From: Saccharomycodes ludwigii
Taxonomy: Eukaryota > Ascomycota > Saccharomycetes > Saccharomycodales > Saccharomycodaceae
Reading direction: 5' to 3'
Length of the DNA: 64,000 nucleotides
Assembly (NCBI RefSeq): GCF_020623625.1
Contig: NC_060201.1
Location: forward strand, 806,001 to 870,000
Below are positions 17,777 to 27,644 of this stretch, one piece after another. Numbering within the stretch: the first letter of the stretch is position 1; the number at the start of each line of letters is the position of its first letter. The notes beneath the pieces are model-generated. The model ran no database searches, was not told the origin of the DNA, and saw nothing but the letters and a program-made list of their open reading frames with translations. A program made the position numbers and the translations under genes.

Positions 17777-20594
17777 ATGAAGTTTGGTCAACAAATATTT
17801 GATAAAAGTGTTCCCGAATGGAAACACAACAATATAGACTACAATAAATTAAAAAAACTTATTAAAAAAATAACAACCAATGCTCGAATAAGCAACTATC
17901 CTAATAGCCTAATGGAAGGGCAAACAATAGATGACGATGAAAATTTAAATAAACTATATCAGGAATTTATACAACAGTTAACAACCGTTTCGATGTTTGT
18001 CAGTTTAAAATTAAATGAAATAACAAGTAGGCTATTAAATTGTGAAACCCATTTGAGAAAACTTAAAGCACGTAACATCGCCGATGCTTCTGGTCAAAAT
18101 GATAGCCTAGAGCCACAGCATCACCACCATGTGTTAATCACTACTTCCTTTTTAAGAAAGATCGACGCTTGTAGTTTATTATTGACAAAAATTTCAAGGT
18201 TTTTAATTGTACAGAAAATTGCTCTAAGAAAATTAATTAAAAAGTTTTTAAAATATTATCCAAATCGCTCAATAGCTAAAAAATTCGTTATCAAATTACA
18301 GAAATCAGACATCTTAAATAATGGATATGAAGGTTGTTCTATTATAAGTGTCGATTTAGATCCTTACCTTTTAGAAGTTTCTTTAATTATTGATTATATT
18401 TATGGCACTACTAGTGATATTAACGCCGTTGATGATAATGGTACCTTATTGTCCGGCAGTAACATCAAAAATAAAAATATCCCAACTTCTGAATGGGAAT
18501 TTGATAGTTTATTGATAGGGAACTGTACAACTATGCAGAAATTGTTGGTTTCACAGGAGAATATAATGCAATTGAAATTCATTCTATTGAAAGCAGGGTT
18601 CTTGCTGGTAGACGATGAATTATTAAACACACAACGGAAATTGCCATTATTACCCGATGATACTGGCATCCATAACGATGACTCTTTGCACAGAACAAAG
18701 TCTTTACATAGTTTGAAAATATTAAAATACTAATGTGGCCACTTCTACCTCTACGAACGGCTCTAGAAAAAATAGCGTTATCACAGACTCTCCCAATACT
18801 AAATTCGAACTATTAAACAAACCCACAAATTTATCCAATGCCAATAAACCATTGGATATTTTTTTAAAGAGTGATGTCGATTTAAACCCAAATTTTATCC
18901 TATCATATCTTAACACTAACAACCGATCATATGGTAATGCCTCCTCTGCTTCAAATGATAAATGTGTTACTGAATGTAATATTGGTGGGTTAAGGAACTT
19001 TTTGATAACAAACACCATTCCATATTCCACTTTCAACGCTAATAACAGCACCAGTAATCCTAAGGTTCCTTTGCTTAGAGATAGTAAACTAATAGAATCA
19101 AATTCCATATTGCAATTTCCTGTGAATAAAGTTTTATTAGAATGGATCAAATCTAAAAAACTAAATAAAGTCGATCCAAATATCCAATTTAGAAGAACAA
19201 GGTTTATTTGTAATAACAGTAAATTGCTTAATATTGATGATACCAATCATGCTCAAAGCTCTCCATTATATCTATGCACTATCGATGATCAAATATCCAT
19301 ATGTTCCCCATTATATTCATCTTCAGATTCTCATTTTTGGGAAAATCAAGCTTTTGTTACCATAAGTAAATTGCCAACTAATAGTGACTGTTATGGTGCC
19401 AGTTCAGCTTATGATCCTGTCCTGTTGAATTTCTTGAGCCAACTTATTGATAACAAAATTAATTCCTATCCTATAAAAAAATCATTCTGGAAATTGTGTT
19501 ATACTAATGATGGTAGAGACTTGTTTCATACTGCGTTAGATGATCATAAAGAAGCTTATTTATATGAAGATGACGAATTAACCAGCGAAGTTTTTTATTC
19601 GTTGGGGTTGAAAATGCTTCAAGAGTTAACCCGCAAAATGAGGAAAAATTTGGATAAATCATCTATTTTGGACTCTGTTTCATACGGAAATAAGCCAAAC
19701 TCCTCCTCTCCTGCTTTTACCACCAATAATAATGATAATAATAATAATAGTAATAGTAATATCAATAATAAAAAAAGGGATAGGCCAACTATTAGGTACT
19801 GGAACGAATTTGACGATGAAGAAGATGAAAGTGGCGTTCCCTTCTATTATGATACTAATTATGATGCTGGCAATTATGATGAAAACTCTTATTATTATAA
19901 CAATGGTTATCATGGCGAACGTCCCCAAGAATTCATTGTCTTTTCCAAGAATTTTATTGATGCAGTATATAAACAGATGTTTAATCAAAATGACTTACCA
20001 CATCATGGCACACAAGGTCCTAATTACGAGCCTTCATTAGTGTCATCATTTTCTGCTAATACCAATCTGGCCCCTTCTTTGTTCACTAATAACTACGATT
20101 CTACATCTATCGATATGAACTTGTCTCCATTACTGCACCAATCTAAAAGTTATAAATCAATTGTTCCATCAGAATTAGATATTGAATCCCAAAAAGTGAA
20201 CAATAGTACTCAACCATATCGTACAGAAGAAGAAGAAGAAGAAGAAGAAGAAGACACTTTTTCTGTATTTGAATATAAACATGATCAGGTATACACTTTT
20301 TTTTATTTAATTTCACTAATTGTTGCATGTCTAACAAGCGGAATTGCACTTGGTGTCATTGTTGCTATTTTTGAAGAAAGTAATAGTATTAGTGTCGGTA
20401 TTGAAATGGGGACCAGTTTAGTCATTACACTAATTGGTTCAATGCTATGTTCTTTAGGATTTGGTATATTTAGCGTTTTGTTACTATTTAGTAGGTTCAG
20501 TAAAGCACCTCTATGGCATTATGTTGCTTGTTTTGTTTTGTTTATTGTAGTTACTTGTGTTGCGTTGTATGGTATTTTAGGATTAATCTTATGA
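17777..20594 (+). CDS. VTC5: Vtc5-like vacuolar polyphosphate polymerase accessory subunit, split by one apparent frameshift
   Basis: Vtc5 is an SPX-domain subunit that stimulates the VTC polyphosphate polymerase at the vacuole. The first frame (17777-18733, 318 residues) is an SPX domain. It starts MKFGQQIFDKSVPEWK, with basic clusters LKKLIKKI and RKLIKKFLKYYP that in SPX domains bind inositol pyrophosphates. The second frame (open after 18725, to 20594, about 620 residues) has the central domain. It ends in three membrane helices (from about 20290) of the VTC1-like transporter-chaperone fold. A shift of one base between about 18726 and 18733 would join them to roughly 940 residues, close to the 869-residue YDR089W product. 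The second frame has no ATG at its start (GTG at 18735), so two separate genes are unlikely. Indel error, real mutation and +1 frameshifting cannot be separated here. Confidence 0.85.
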
Positions 20595-20660
20595 TGTACT
20601 ATTTTATAATTAATGTATAAATTTTTTTTTTTTTTTTTCATTATCATAATATAGGACAAA

Positions 20661-20663
<3 letters not shown>

Positions 20664-20693
<30 letters not shown>
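20664..20693. repeat. TA dinucleotide repeat between VTC5 and SPT2
   Basis: About 15 TA units occupy the 120 bp gap between convergent genes. The position is consistent with an efficiency element (TATATA) for 3'-end formation on both strands. Confidence 0.85.
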
Positions 20694-20696
<3 letters not shown>

Positions 20697-20714
20697 GGAT
20701 CAAATATATGTTAA

Positions 20715-21818
20715 TCATTTTCTGTAATCAAGAAGTTTTTGTCTCTTTTCTTGCTCATGTCGCTTTAACCATTTTTCCTCCCTTTTATCTTCCAATCTTG
20801 CAGCTTTAGCTGATAATTCCTCTTCTTCCAAAATATCTAATCCATCAGCTTCCATATCATCATCGTCGTCATCGTCATCGTCATAATACTGTTCCTTACC
20901 AAACGAAGAACCAGGTCTACCATTTCTGTTAAACATAGCCCATATCTCGTTCCTATCATATCCAGGATCATCATCCTCAATAAAATCATCCAAATCATCA
21001 TCCTCTTCCTCACTATAATAACCTCTGTTTTTGCTTCTTTTCCCCCTTTGTTTGGATTCTAATTTAGATTTTAGCTTATCACTGGGTCTGGCTATAGAAT
21101 TTTTAGGTAGAGAAACTTTTACTAATTTCTCAGAGTCTTTTTGGCGCCTAGGCACGTGCGTCTTTGATACAACTGGTTCTTTTATAATTTTACGATTATT
21201 AGTGGAACTTGTTGGCGTTTTCGTTCTTGGTTTAAAACCTTTAAATGCAACTTTTTTCGATTTGAAACGATTAGTAGGTACTTCGGCGTTGGTGCTATTG
21301 CTGGTTGTCGGTCCCTTTTTATCATTCTTAACATTCTCAGCTTGCTTCATTAATTCTTCAAAGGTTAATTTTTTCTCAATTGTTTTATAAGGCTTTAAAG
21401 AACTTTTATTCTGATTAGCAGTACGTTCCAATAATGTTTTCTTGAATTTGCTTTCCGATAAAATATTGTTATCATTACTATTATGACCATTTTTTTTCGT
21501 CCTCATTGACAATGAAGATTTGGCTCTTGTAGAGGATGATGATCTCTTAACTTTCTTAACAGACGCATCTAAGCCTCTGGCTGCCCGTTCCTTTCTTCGT
21601 AGCTCTTTTAGTCTTTTAACAGCAGGATCTTCCTCCCTTATGTATTTTTTGGGTAATAATGAGCTTTGCATATTCAACGGATCAAGTGCCATTTCATTCA
21701 GGGCTGTTTTAGATACTGAGTCAAAATTAGAAGATCTCCCAGCGGTAGAAGATTTGACAGTAGTAGCATTTGTATCTTTGGTCTTTTTAATTTGGGTAAG
21801 CTTTTTCAGAAAACTCAT
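20715..21818 (-). CDS. SPT2: Histone chaperone Spt2
   Basis: A 367-residue HMG-like chromatin protein that binds H3-H4 during transcription elongation. The start is the ATG at 21818 (MSFLKKLTQIKK, like S. cerevisiae MSFLSKLSQIRK); the upstream codon is a TTG. Visible blocks are SSLLPKKYIREEDPAVKRLK, LTFEELMKQAENVKND, and the histone-binding C-terminus with DDFIEDDDPGYDRNEIWAMF, an Asp run and LEDKREEKWLKRHEQEKR. The middle is basic and low complexity, as usual. YER161C is the S. cerevisiae counterpart, so from here the gene order returns to the chromosome V partner. Confidence 0.96.
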   Translation of the reverse strand: MSFLKKLTQIKKTKDTNATTVKSSTAGRSSNFDSVSKTALNEMALDPLNMQSSLLPKKYIREEDPAVKRLKELRRKERAARGLDASVKKVKRSSSSTRAKSSLSMRTKKNGHNSNDNNILSESKFKKTLLERTANQNKSSLKPYKTIEKKLTFEELMKQAENVKNDKKGPTTSNSTNAEVPTNRFKSKKVAFKGFKPRTKTPTSSTNNRKIIKEPVVSKTHVPRRQKDSEKLVKVSLPKNSIARPSDKLKSKLESKQRGKRSKNRGYYSEEEDDDLDDFIEDDDPGYDRNEIWAMFNRNGRPGSSFGKEQYYDDDDDDDDDMEADGLDILEEEELSAKAARLEDKREEKWLKRHEQEKRQKLLDYRK

Positions 21819-22220
21819 CAATAAAAGAAATATTTTTTGTTTCCTTTTGTAGTCAGCTCTAGAATATAGATATTTATTTGTTTTTCTTTTAGTACCAAAA
21901 ATACATCAAAAAATGAGGAAAGCTTACTAACAAAAATTTAATGCATAAAAATATAACACAGTCAAAATTGAGATGAAAAGAAAAAGAAAGAAAAAGAAAG
22001 AAAAAAAAAAAAAAAAAAAAAAGCGGATTTGTTTTCTTTTTTTTTTTTTGTACGATTAAAAACATTTAATGTTAATAACAGTTTTCAATGTTCGTCAACT
22101 GACATGATAACAATGAGTTTTATTTTTTTTTTTTATTATTTTGTCCTGCAACGAAGCTATGATAAGGGAAAAGGAAAAAGGAAAAAAGAAAAAAATTGCT
22201 TCTTAATGACAGCTGGTTTA
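21819..22220. other. Intergenic, SPT2 promoter and RAD4 3' flank
   Basis: A 402 bp gap with A runs near 22003-22022 and T runs near 22036-22050 and 22121-22135. A 71-codon plus-strand frame at 22029-22244 is low complexity and is not called. Confidence 0.7.
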
Positions 22221-24761
22221 TTATTCATCATTGAGTTCATTTAAAAAGGCAACATATTCATTTAATTCTTGATCACTACTATTCGTATTTGGTGTTACTC
22301 TGTCTTCCTCTGTGACATCCATAACACTTTCGTGATCTGACAGATTCTCAGGTATAAACCCGCCAACCATTTCCCCTTCTTCGCTCTCTGCATCTGATAT
22401 TTGTTTAATATCTTCCTCTGAGTCCTGATCAACAATACCATGGTGTCTGTTCAATCTATTCCTAATTTGGATCTTGCGTAAAAAACTTAACCAGTGATCT
22501 AACTCCTCTAGCTGTTTTTCCTCATATTCTTCTCTTTCTTGTGAATAGCTAATACCGTCAATCATTTCACAAACAGCCTCTTTGTAGTCTCGTAACACAA
22601 CAATACCTGTAATTGAAGGTTTGACTGTTCTGCCCTTTTCAAAGGTAAAACTAGTCACGGCTCCAGCAAATGGAATATTTAAAAATCTTGCAGCTTTCGT
22701 AGCCAACCCATGTTCAATTAGGACACAATTTAATGGAATCATAGTTGGTTTATAAACATCTATATTCCCATAAGAGTTAGTTTGAATTTCTCCATTGGAA
22801 GAGGCTAATGGTGGAACATACAACTCTGTCTGATCTATAGAATATAATCTTTCATCCTCTATTTCTCTAGTAGTAAAACTTTTTTTATGTACGACTTTGG
22901 AATATTTAGCTCCTTTCTTCAAAGTTCTTCCCTCCATAAACCAACCTCTCGGTGACCTTAATTTGAGTAAATCATCCCGCAAATAAACTTTGATGGATTT
23001 ATTTTTATTTTTCAATCTGAAAAACCCACAATTTGAACATCCAGGTTTCAAAGCTTCGTCTTGTCCAATATTTGTCTCTAAAACAAACTTGGGGTGTCCT
23101 TGAAAATCTTGTAAGCTATCTGGAATACCTTCTAAACTTAACTTGTTGTCCAAATATTGCTCTTCGTATTTATCTATTTTGATAGGCGTTCTTCCTGCCA
23201 GGTGGTTCAAATATTTGATACTTTTTGTGTACCAAGTCTCAAGTTCAGGAATCCTGGTACATCTTTTTTTAAAAACCTTTGCAAAGAATTGTGTGGTATA
23301 ACGTGGGGTAATGTCTTTACAACCTAATTTTCTATCAAATCCTATGACATACCTTAACATGTTGTATTTTTGTTGTTTTTTAGTTATCGGTTCTAATTTT
23401 GATTTGCCATTGCTATTAAATCTGTGTTGTTCTATAATTTTGAAATTTATTGGATCCACAGTTATCCAAGTCTTGTTAAATTTATTCCATACTTCGCACC
23501 AAAATATGGGGAATTTTTCCGATTCATTTAATTCAGCCAAGATATCATCTATTGTGCTCATTTTACTGGCAAAGTTGTTTTTAAACGGAAATTTTATAGT
23601 AGAAGAATTATCTATACCAGGTTGGAAGGCAAGTAAATTGTCTTCAAATATTTTTTCATTCTGTTTATCCGTGTTGGTACTGCTATGACTATTTTCTTCT
23701 TGTTTACCTTTTTCTTGGGTAGCTGATATTTTTTTTAAATTGGTAAAATCAGGTGGCTGTAATGACATTACTAATCTCGCATTTACACCAACCGCTCTTA
23801 ACATGGCTACAAATCCTTGTGCACCCAGATCCCTATTCCCCTTTCTAAATTTGGTCAATTTTTGAACAAAATCTGTTTCATTAAATGAAAATCTGCAGTG
23901 CTGTATGTCGCAAGCTCCATCCAAACCGAAGGATATTTTGTCCCATGGTCTCATGTACAGTCCATAAGTTTTTATCCTTCCAGTAGTATTACTATCCACT
24001 ACTTCATAATACTTATCCCATATCTTGATACATTTGGTTAATCCATCCAACAATTTCCTCGTGCTTCTTAGTGGCATTTCTTCATCTTTTTCTGGATGTA
24101 ATAAATCAAATACAGAATTTGGAATTATGTTATTTAATTTTGTTTGTAATTTTTTATTGTTTAGCCATTTATTTCTTTGATATCCATGCGATAGTAGTGT
24201 TAATAGGTGCATTTGATGAAAGCCTAGTCTAAATTGGCGCTCTTCCTTTTGCACTAGGTTTAAATTCCTTTGTTTCTTGGACTTATCCCTTTGATCAACA
24301 GGAAATGATTTATCTAATGTTATGTTTATATTATCAACACTAGATTCGCCATTATCGTTAGCGTCTCCTAGTAAAACATCCTCAAAATTATCGGAACCAA
24401 AAGATTCATCAGAATCCTCTTCACCACTTGAAACTTGCTCTTCTTTGTCTTTTATATCCACAGTGGTATTGTGAGTTAAATTATTGCGAAAATGAGTTTG
24501 ATTTGGGTCCTGAGAATCATCATCTGAATTGATAATCACCACTGGAGTATGATTAGAAGTTAAAGTATTTTTATTCTTAATCCTGGTACTTCTTCTTTTG
24601 ATTAATGGAGCAGTAATAGGCTTAACATTAGGAGTTTTTGATGGTGATTTTTTTGATCTTTTTCTCTTTAAATTGGAAGTTTTTTCACTTTTTTCCTCAT
24701 TTAGAGCCTCTTTAACCATATCAAAATAATCCTTTGGTAATTTGGAATTGTCAATATTCAT
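22221..24761 (-). CDS. RAD4: Nucleotide excision repair damage-recognition protein Rad4 (XPC family)
   Basis: An 846-residue nuclear protein. With Rad23 it binds helix-distorting DNA lesions to start excision repair. A charged N-terminus of about 160 residues precedes the transglutaminase-fold domain (FRKGNRDLGAQGFVAMLRA, HFWCEVWN-type block FPIFWCEVWNKFNKTWITVD). The beta-hairpin domains follow: HPKFVLETNIGQDEALKPG, YLRDDLLKLRSPRGWFMEGR, ELYVPPLAS and GNIDVYKPTMIPLNCVLIEH. FAGAVTSFTFEKGRTVKP is the family DNA-contact region, and the acidic tail ends at 22221. The length is close to S. cerevisiae Rad4 (754) plus longer disordered parts. Equivalent to YER162C. Confidence 0.97.
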   Translation of the reverse strand: MNIDNSKLPKDYFDMVKEALNEEKSEKTSNLKRKRSKKSPSKTPNVKPITAPLIKRRSTRIKNKNTLTSNHTPVVIINSDDDSQDPNQTHFRNNLTHNTTVDIKDKEEQVSSGEEDSDESFGSDNFEDVLLGDANDNGESSVDNINITLDKSFPVDQRDKSKKQRNLNLVQKEERQFRLGFHQMHLLTLLSHGYQRNKWLNNKKLQTKLNNIIPNSVFDLLHPEKDEEMPLRSTRKLLDGLTKCIKIWDKYYEVVDSNTTGRIKTYGLYMRPWDKISFGLDGACDIQHCRFSFNETDFVQKLTKFRKGNRDLGAQGFVAMLRAVGVNARLVMSLQPPDFTNLKKISATQEKGKQEENSHSSTNTDKQNEKIFEDNLLAFQPGIDNSSTIKFPFKNNFASKMSTIDDILAELNESEKFPIFWCEVWNKFNKTWITVDPINFKIIEQHRFNSNGKSKLEPITKKQQKYNMLRYVIGFDRKLGCKDITPRYTTQFFAKVFKKRCTRIPELETWYTKSIKYLNHLAGRTPIKIDKYEEQYLDNKLSLEGIPDSLQDFQGHPKFVLETNIGQDEALKPGCSNCGFFRLKNKNKSIKVYLRDDLLKLRSPRGWFMEGRTLKKGAKYSKVVHKKSFTTREIEDERLYSIDQTELYVPPLASSNGEIQTNSYGNIDVYKPTMIPLNCVLIEHGLATKAARFLNIPFAGAVTSFTFEKGRTVKPSITGIVVLRDYKEAVCEMIDGISYSQEREEYEEKQLEELDHWLSFLRKIQIRNRLNRHHGIVDQDSEEDIKQISDAESEEGEMVGGFIPENLSDHESVMDVTEEDRVTPNTNSSDQELNEYVAFLNELNDE

Positions 24762-24877
24762 ATTTCAAAGGGGAAAAAGAAAGATGTAGTATTGTATACT
24801 TGTTTTAATTGGTAGTTGATCTACATTTATTTGGTGATCAACTATTACAAATAAAGAATTGTATTTGATATGTGCAC

Positions 24878-24930
<53 letters not shown>

Positions 24931-25106
24931 TATTGCTGAATTAATGCGATCGCCGAGTACCAAAATGGAATTAAGAAAATATTTAGATATTAATCATTAT
25001 GATGAGATAAACATACACCTATATATTTAAATGCTTACAGATATAATAGAATTACGTGTTAATTACTATCATTTTATAAAGAATCATTTGGTAGTCTTTA
25101 TAATTG
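24762..25106. other. RAD4 promoter region with T46 homopolymer
   Basis: A 345 bp gap with 46 consecutive T at 24882-24927, among the longest uninterrupted runs in the window. It may act as a nucleosome-depleting poly(dA:dT) tract for RAD4. A GCGATCGC palindrome (AATGCGATCGCCG) lies at about 24947-24954. Confidence 0.7.
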
Positions 25107-25994
25107 CTAAATAGTGGATAACTCTATATCGGTTATATTAAATTGTTTTTTTTTTTTATTAAAAGATTCATTTTCATTTTTTTCAAATTCTGTAGGACCA
25201 AAGTTAGCACCATGTAAAGCGTGGTCTTCTATTATTTCTTCACAAGTATCATTATCATTAACAAGCTTTCCACTATTCGTACTGATGTTACTATTATCAG
25301 ACTCCATATCGCAATCCATTTTATTGGCAGCGTTTCCAAACCATTTAAATCGACAACACCATATGAAATGACTAACAAATATTCCCAATTCCAAAGCAGC
25401 AACAATAGCATATAAGATTATTCCCATTGTGTCCATGTTCCCCAATATAACACTTACTATACTTAGATATGCACCTAGCGAATCTATTGACAAAAATATG
25501 AAATTGATACCAACGACTTCACCTTGTCTTTTGAAAAGTTCAAAATATGGTGGAATCAAGCCTAAAGCCAATAAAACACTGGCTATAATGCCAAAAATTA
25601 AATCTGGCCAATGTTTTCCCTTACTGTACAATGGTCTTAACCATAAAACAAATCCAACTTCCATGCCAACATCTACGGATATTAAAAGTAAGCATATAAT
25701 CAAAATTTTCCATTTAGGTAGTTGGACAGGAGGGTAATATAATGTTTGGATAAAACTTAAAGAGCAAAAAAACATGAACAAATGTGGTTGAACTTGAACT
25801 GCCATATTGGCTTTTGAAACCAAAAAATAAATGGAAAATGGAATGCCAGAAACAACCCACAAAAACATCATTAAAGGGGGAAGGCCTGTACAATTTTTTG
25901 ATCTGTAATTATATATAATTTGTGGAATTAGTTGGACACACCAACACACAGTTCCTAATGTACCACATACCGTAGCACCTTTTTCAGAAATCAT
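25107..25994 (-). CDS. ILT1: PQ-loop family membrane protein (Ilt1/YDR090C-like)
   Basis: A 295-residue protein with seven predicted membrane segments and two PQ-loop motifs: CVQLIPQIIYNYRSKNCTG near the N-terminus and LGLIPPYFELFKRQGEVVGI around residue 150. Such proteins are 7-TM transporters related to cystinosin and SWEETs, usually in vacuolar or endomembranes. The match to S. cerevisiae YDR090C is in the N-terminal ATVCGTLGTVCWC-like start and the GINFIFLSIDSLGA and AALELGIFVSHFIWCCRF blocks. A hydrophilic tail of about 75 residues follows. Substrate is unknown. It lies between RAD4 and GCG1, which are neighbours in S. cerevisiae chromosome V, and so shows the interleaving. Confidence 0.85.
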   Translation of the reverse strand: MISEKGATVCGTLGTVCWCVQLIPQIIYNYRSKNCTGLPPLMMFLWVVSGIPFSIYFLVSKANMAVQVQPHLFMFFCSLSFIQTLYYPPVQLPKWKILIICLLLISVDVGMEVGFVLWLRPLYSKGKHWPDLIFGIIASVLLALGLIPPYFELFKRQGEVVGINFIFLSIDSLGAYLSIVSVILGNMDTMGIILYAIVAALELGIFVSHFIWCCRFKWFGNAANKMDCDMESDNSNISTNSGKLVNDNDTCEEIIEDHALHGANFGPTEFEKNENESFNKKKKQFNITDIELSTI

Positions 25995-26313
25995 GATGTT
26001 TGTTTATTTGATTGTACTTTCTTTGATTGTGATTTATTAATAAAAGGTTATTTCTTTTATATTTAGTAAACGTTTGTTCTTTTTTCTTTCTTTTTTCTTT
26101 TTTCTTTTTTCTTTTTTCTTTTTTCTTTTTTTTAAAAAAATTCAATTAAAAAAAATCTTATATTCTATGTCATAATAAAAATACCCCGAGGGAAATAATT
26201 ATAGATGGCTTCCCCTCTCATCCACTACATACAAAAAACTTTTATTAAACGTAAACTATAAAGAATCGTCACACATATTATTAAGCCCCCTTTGTTAATT
26301 ATATAAAACAAAA
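25995..26313. repeat. CTTTTTT heptamer repeat in ILT1 upstream gap
   Basis: Within a 319 bp gap, the unit TTTTTTC is repeated about seven times at 26078-26133 with small length changes. The rest is the GCG1 3' flank and ILT1 promoter, and nothing else was seen. Confidence 0.8.
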
Positions 26314-27090
26314 CTATATCCAACTTGGTTCTGCATATTCATACAGTTCTTTTGTTTTTTTCACCAATTCTTCCAAATACAAGTCTCTACGTTTAATACG
26401 CAGTTTGTGTTCAAAATTATTCAAGATTTCGTTAATTGATTTGTATAGTAATATTAAATATTCATAGTTTGTTCCACTGGGACCAACACTGGATGCAATA
26501 ACTTTGGCAGTATCAGAAATGCTTTCGAGACCAACAAACGATTGGTTTTTTTTAGTACCTATGTAAACTGAGCTAGTTAACACATGGTATTTGTTGCCTG
26601 TCTGTGGGTTTTGCTCAATTGGCAATATATTGAGTGCATTCTTTAAATCCATATCATGGGTGGTATTTTCTGATAATGAAGGTAAATGTATTTCTATGCT
26701 ATGGATAGTATATCCATCTTGTTCTCTAACGTTTAAATATTGATGAACTTCCTGTGCATAATCTGGTGGGATGTAATATGCAACACCGATTATGCTTAAA
26801 TCTTTTTCACTCAATTTTTTTTTTTTCCCCCTTATTGGATCAGTAGTGTTATTTTCTAAATAGTGCTCAATGTTTTCATTGAATTTTGAATCGCTAATAA
26901 TATCTTCATATGGAATCAATGTAACTACCCTTCCAGGACTCTCTGGTGTGCCTCTGTGATCTGAAGAAGATTGCCAAAATCTTCGAGCATACCCATATAT
27001 TATACCGGGCATTCTGTATTTGTAATGTGGTGGTGGCTTGTATATCAAACTTCCATAACCCAATACCCATAATCCTTGAGTAAATGGCAT
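26314..27090 (-). CDS. GCG1: Glutathione-specific gamma-glutamylcyclotransferase (ChaC/Gcg1)
   Basis: A 258-residue cytosolic enzyme that cleaves glutathione to 5-oxoproline and Cys-Gly. The substrate-loop motif GYGSLIYKPPP lies at residues 11-21, followed by YARRFWQSSSDHRGTPESPGR, a ChaC signature. The catalytic glutamate is expected in LNVREQDGYT, as in ChaC enzymes. The region VYIGTKKNQSFVG is also conserved. The length is slightly above S. cerevisiae Gcg1 (232). The additional residues lie in a Lys-rich loop at about 85-95. Order equals YER163C. Confidence 0.96.
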   Translation of the reverse strand: MPFTQGLWVLGYGSLIYKPPPHYKYRMPGIIYGYARRFWQSSSDHRGTPESPGRVVTLIPYEDIISDSKFNENIEHYLENNTTDPIRGKKKKLSEKDLSIIGVAYYIPPDYAQEVHQYLNVREQDGYTIHSIEIHLPSLSENTTHDMDLKNALNILPIEQNPQTGNKYHVLTSSVYIGTKKNQSFVGLESISDTAKVIASSVGPSGTNYEYLILLYKSINEILNNFEHKLRIKRRDLYLEELVKKTKELYEYAEPSWI

Positions 27091-27644
27091 ATTTCCAAAT
27101 CTTGTAATATTTTCTTCTTTATTTTATTTCCCTTGCTTCAATTGGCTTTCAATGAATAGTATATTTTGTATTTGTTTACATCTGGAAATGAGGGATAATA
27201 ATAGGTTACATTTTATATTATTATAAGATTTAGTAATTTTTTTACCACTAAGAAATTCATACGAATAGAATATAAACAATAACTTTTGTTCGTGGAAAGT
27301 GATATGACTTGTTGGAAAGTAAATTATCGGTATAATTTTCCCATTTGGTAGCGAGGATACGATCTTCAGGACTTCGGATAACACACACAAAAAAAAGAAA
27401 AAAAAAAATAAAATTAAAAAAAAAGATAGAGAAACTAAATTGATTATTACACAAAAAAAAAAAAAAAAAAACAATGATAAATGAAATAAAAATAAAATAA
27501 AAAATACTTCATACTAACTCAATAGTAATATATAAGATTAATATACTTTTTAATAAATAAATAATTTGGGAACCAACCCAAAAAAAAAAAAAAAAAAAAA
27601 AGTGATGTTTTGCTCTTCATCCTTCCATTTGCTCCCTAGCATTA
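27091..27644. other. Intergenic, GCG1 promoter and RLI1 3' flank
   Basis: A 554 bp gap, A-rich on the plus strand. Overlapping minus-strand frames at 27124-27474 translate to Phe runs from homopolymers and are not called. A 24 bp A run lies near 27579-27601. Confidence 0.7.

Noticed and set aside
18735-20594. Independent gene downstream of the SPX protein
   Set aside because: It has no ATG start, and together with the SPX half it gives a normal-length Vtc5 with its C-terminal membrane helices.
27124-27474. Minus-strand frames upstream of GCG1
   Set aside because: Phe-rich readings of A homopolymers, overlapping each other in different frames.
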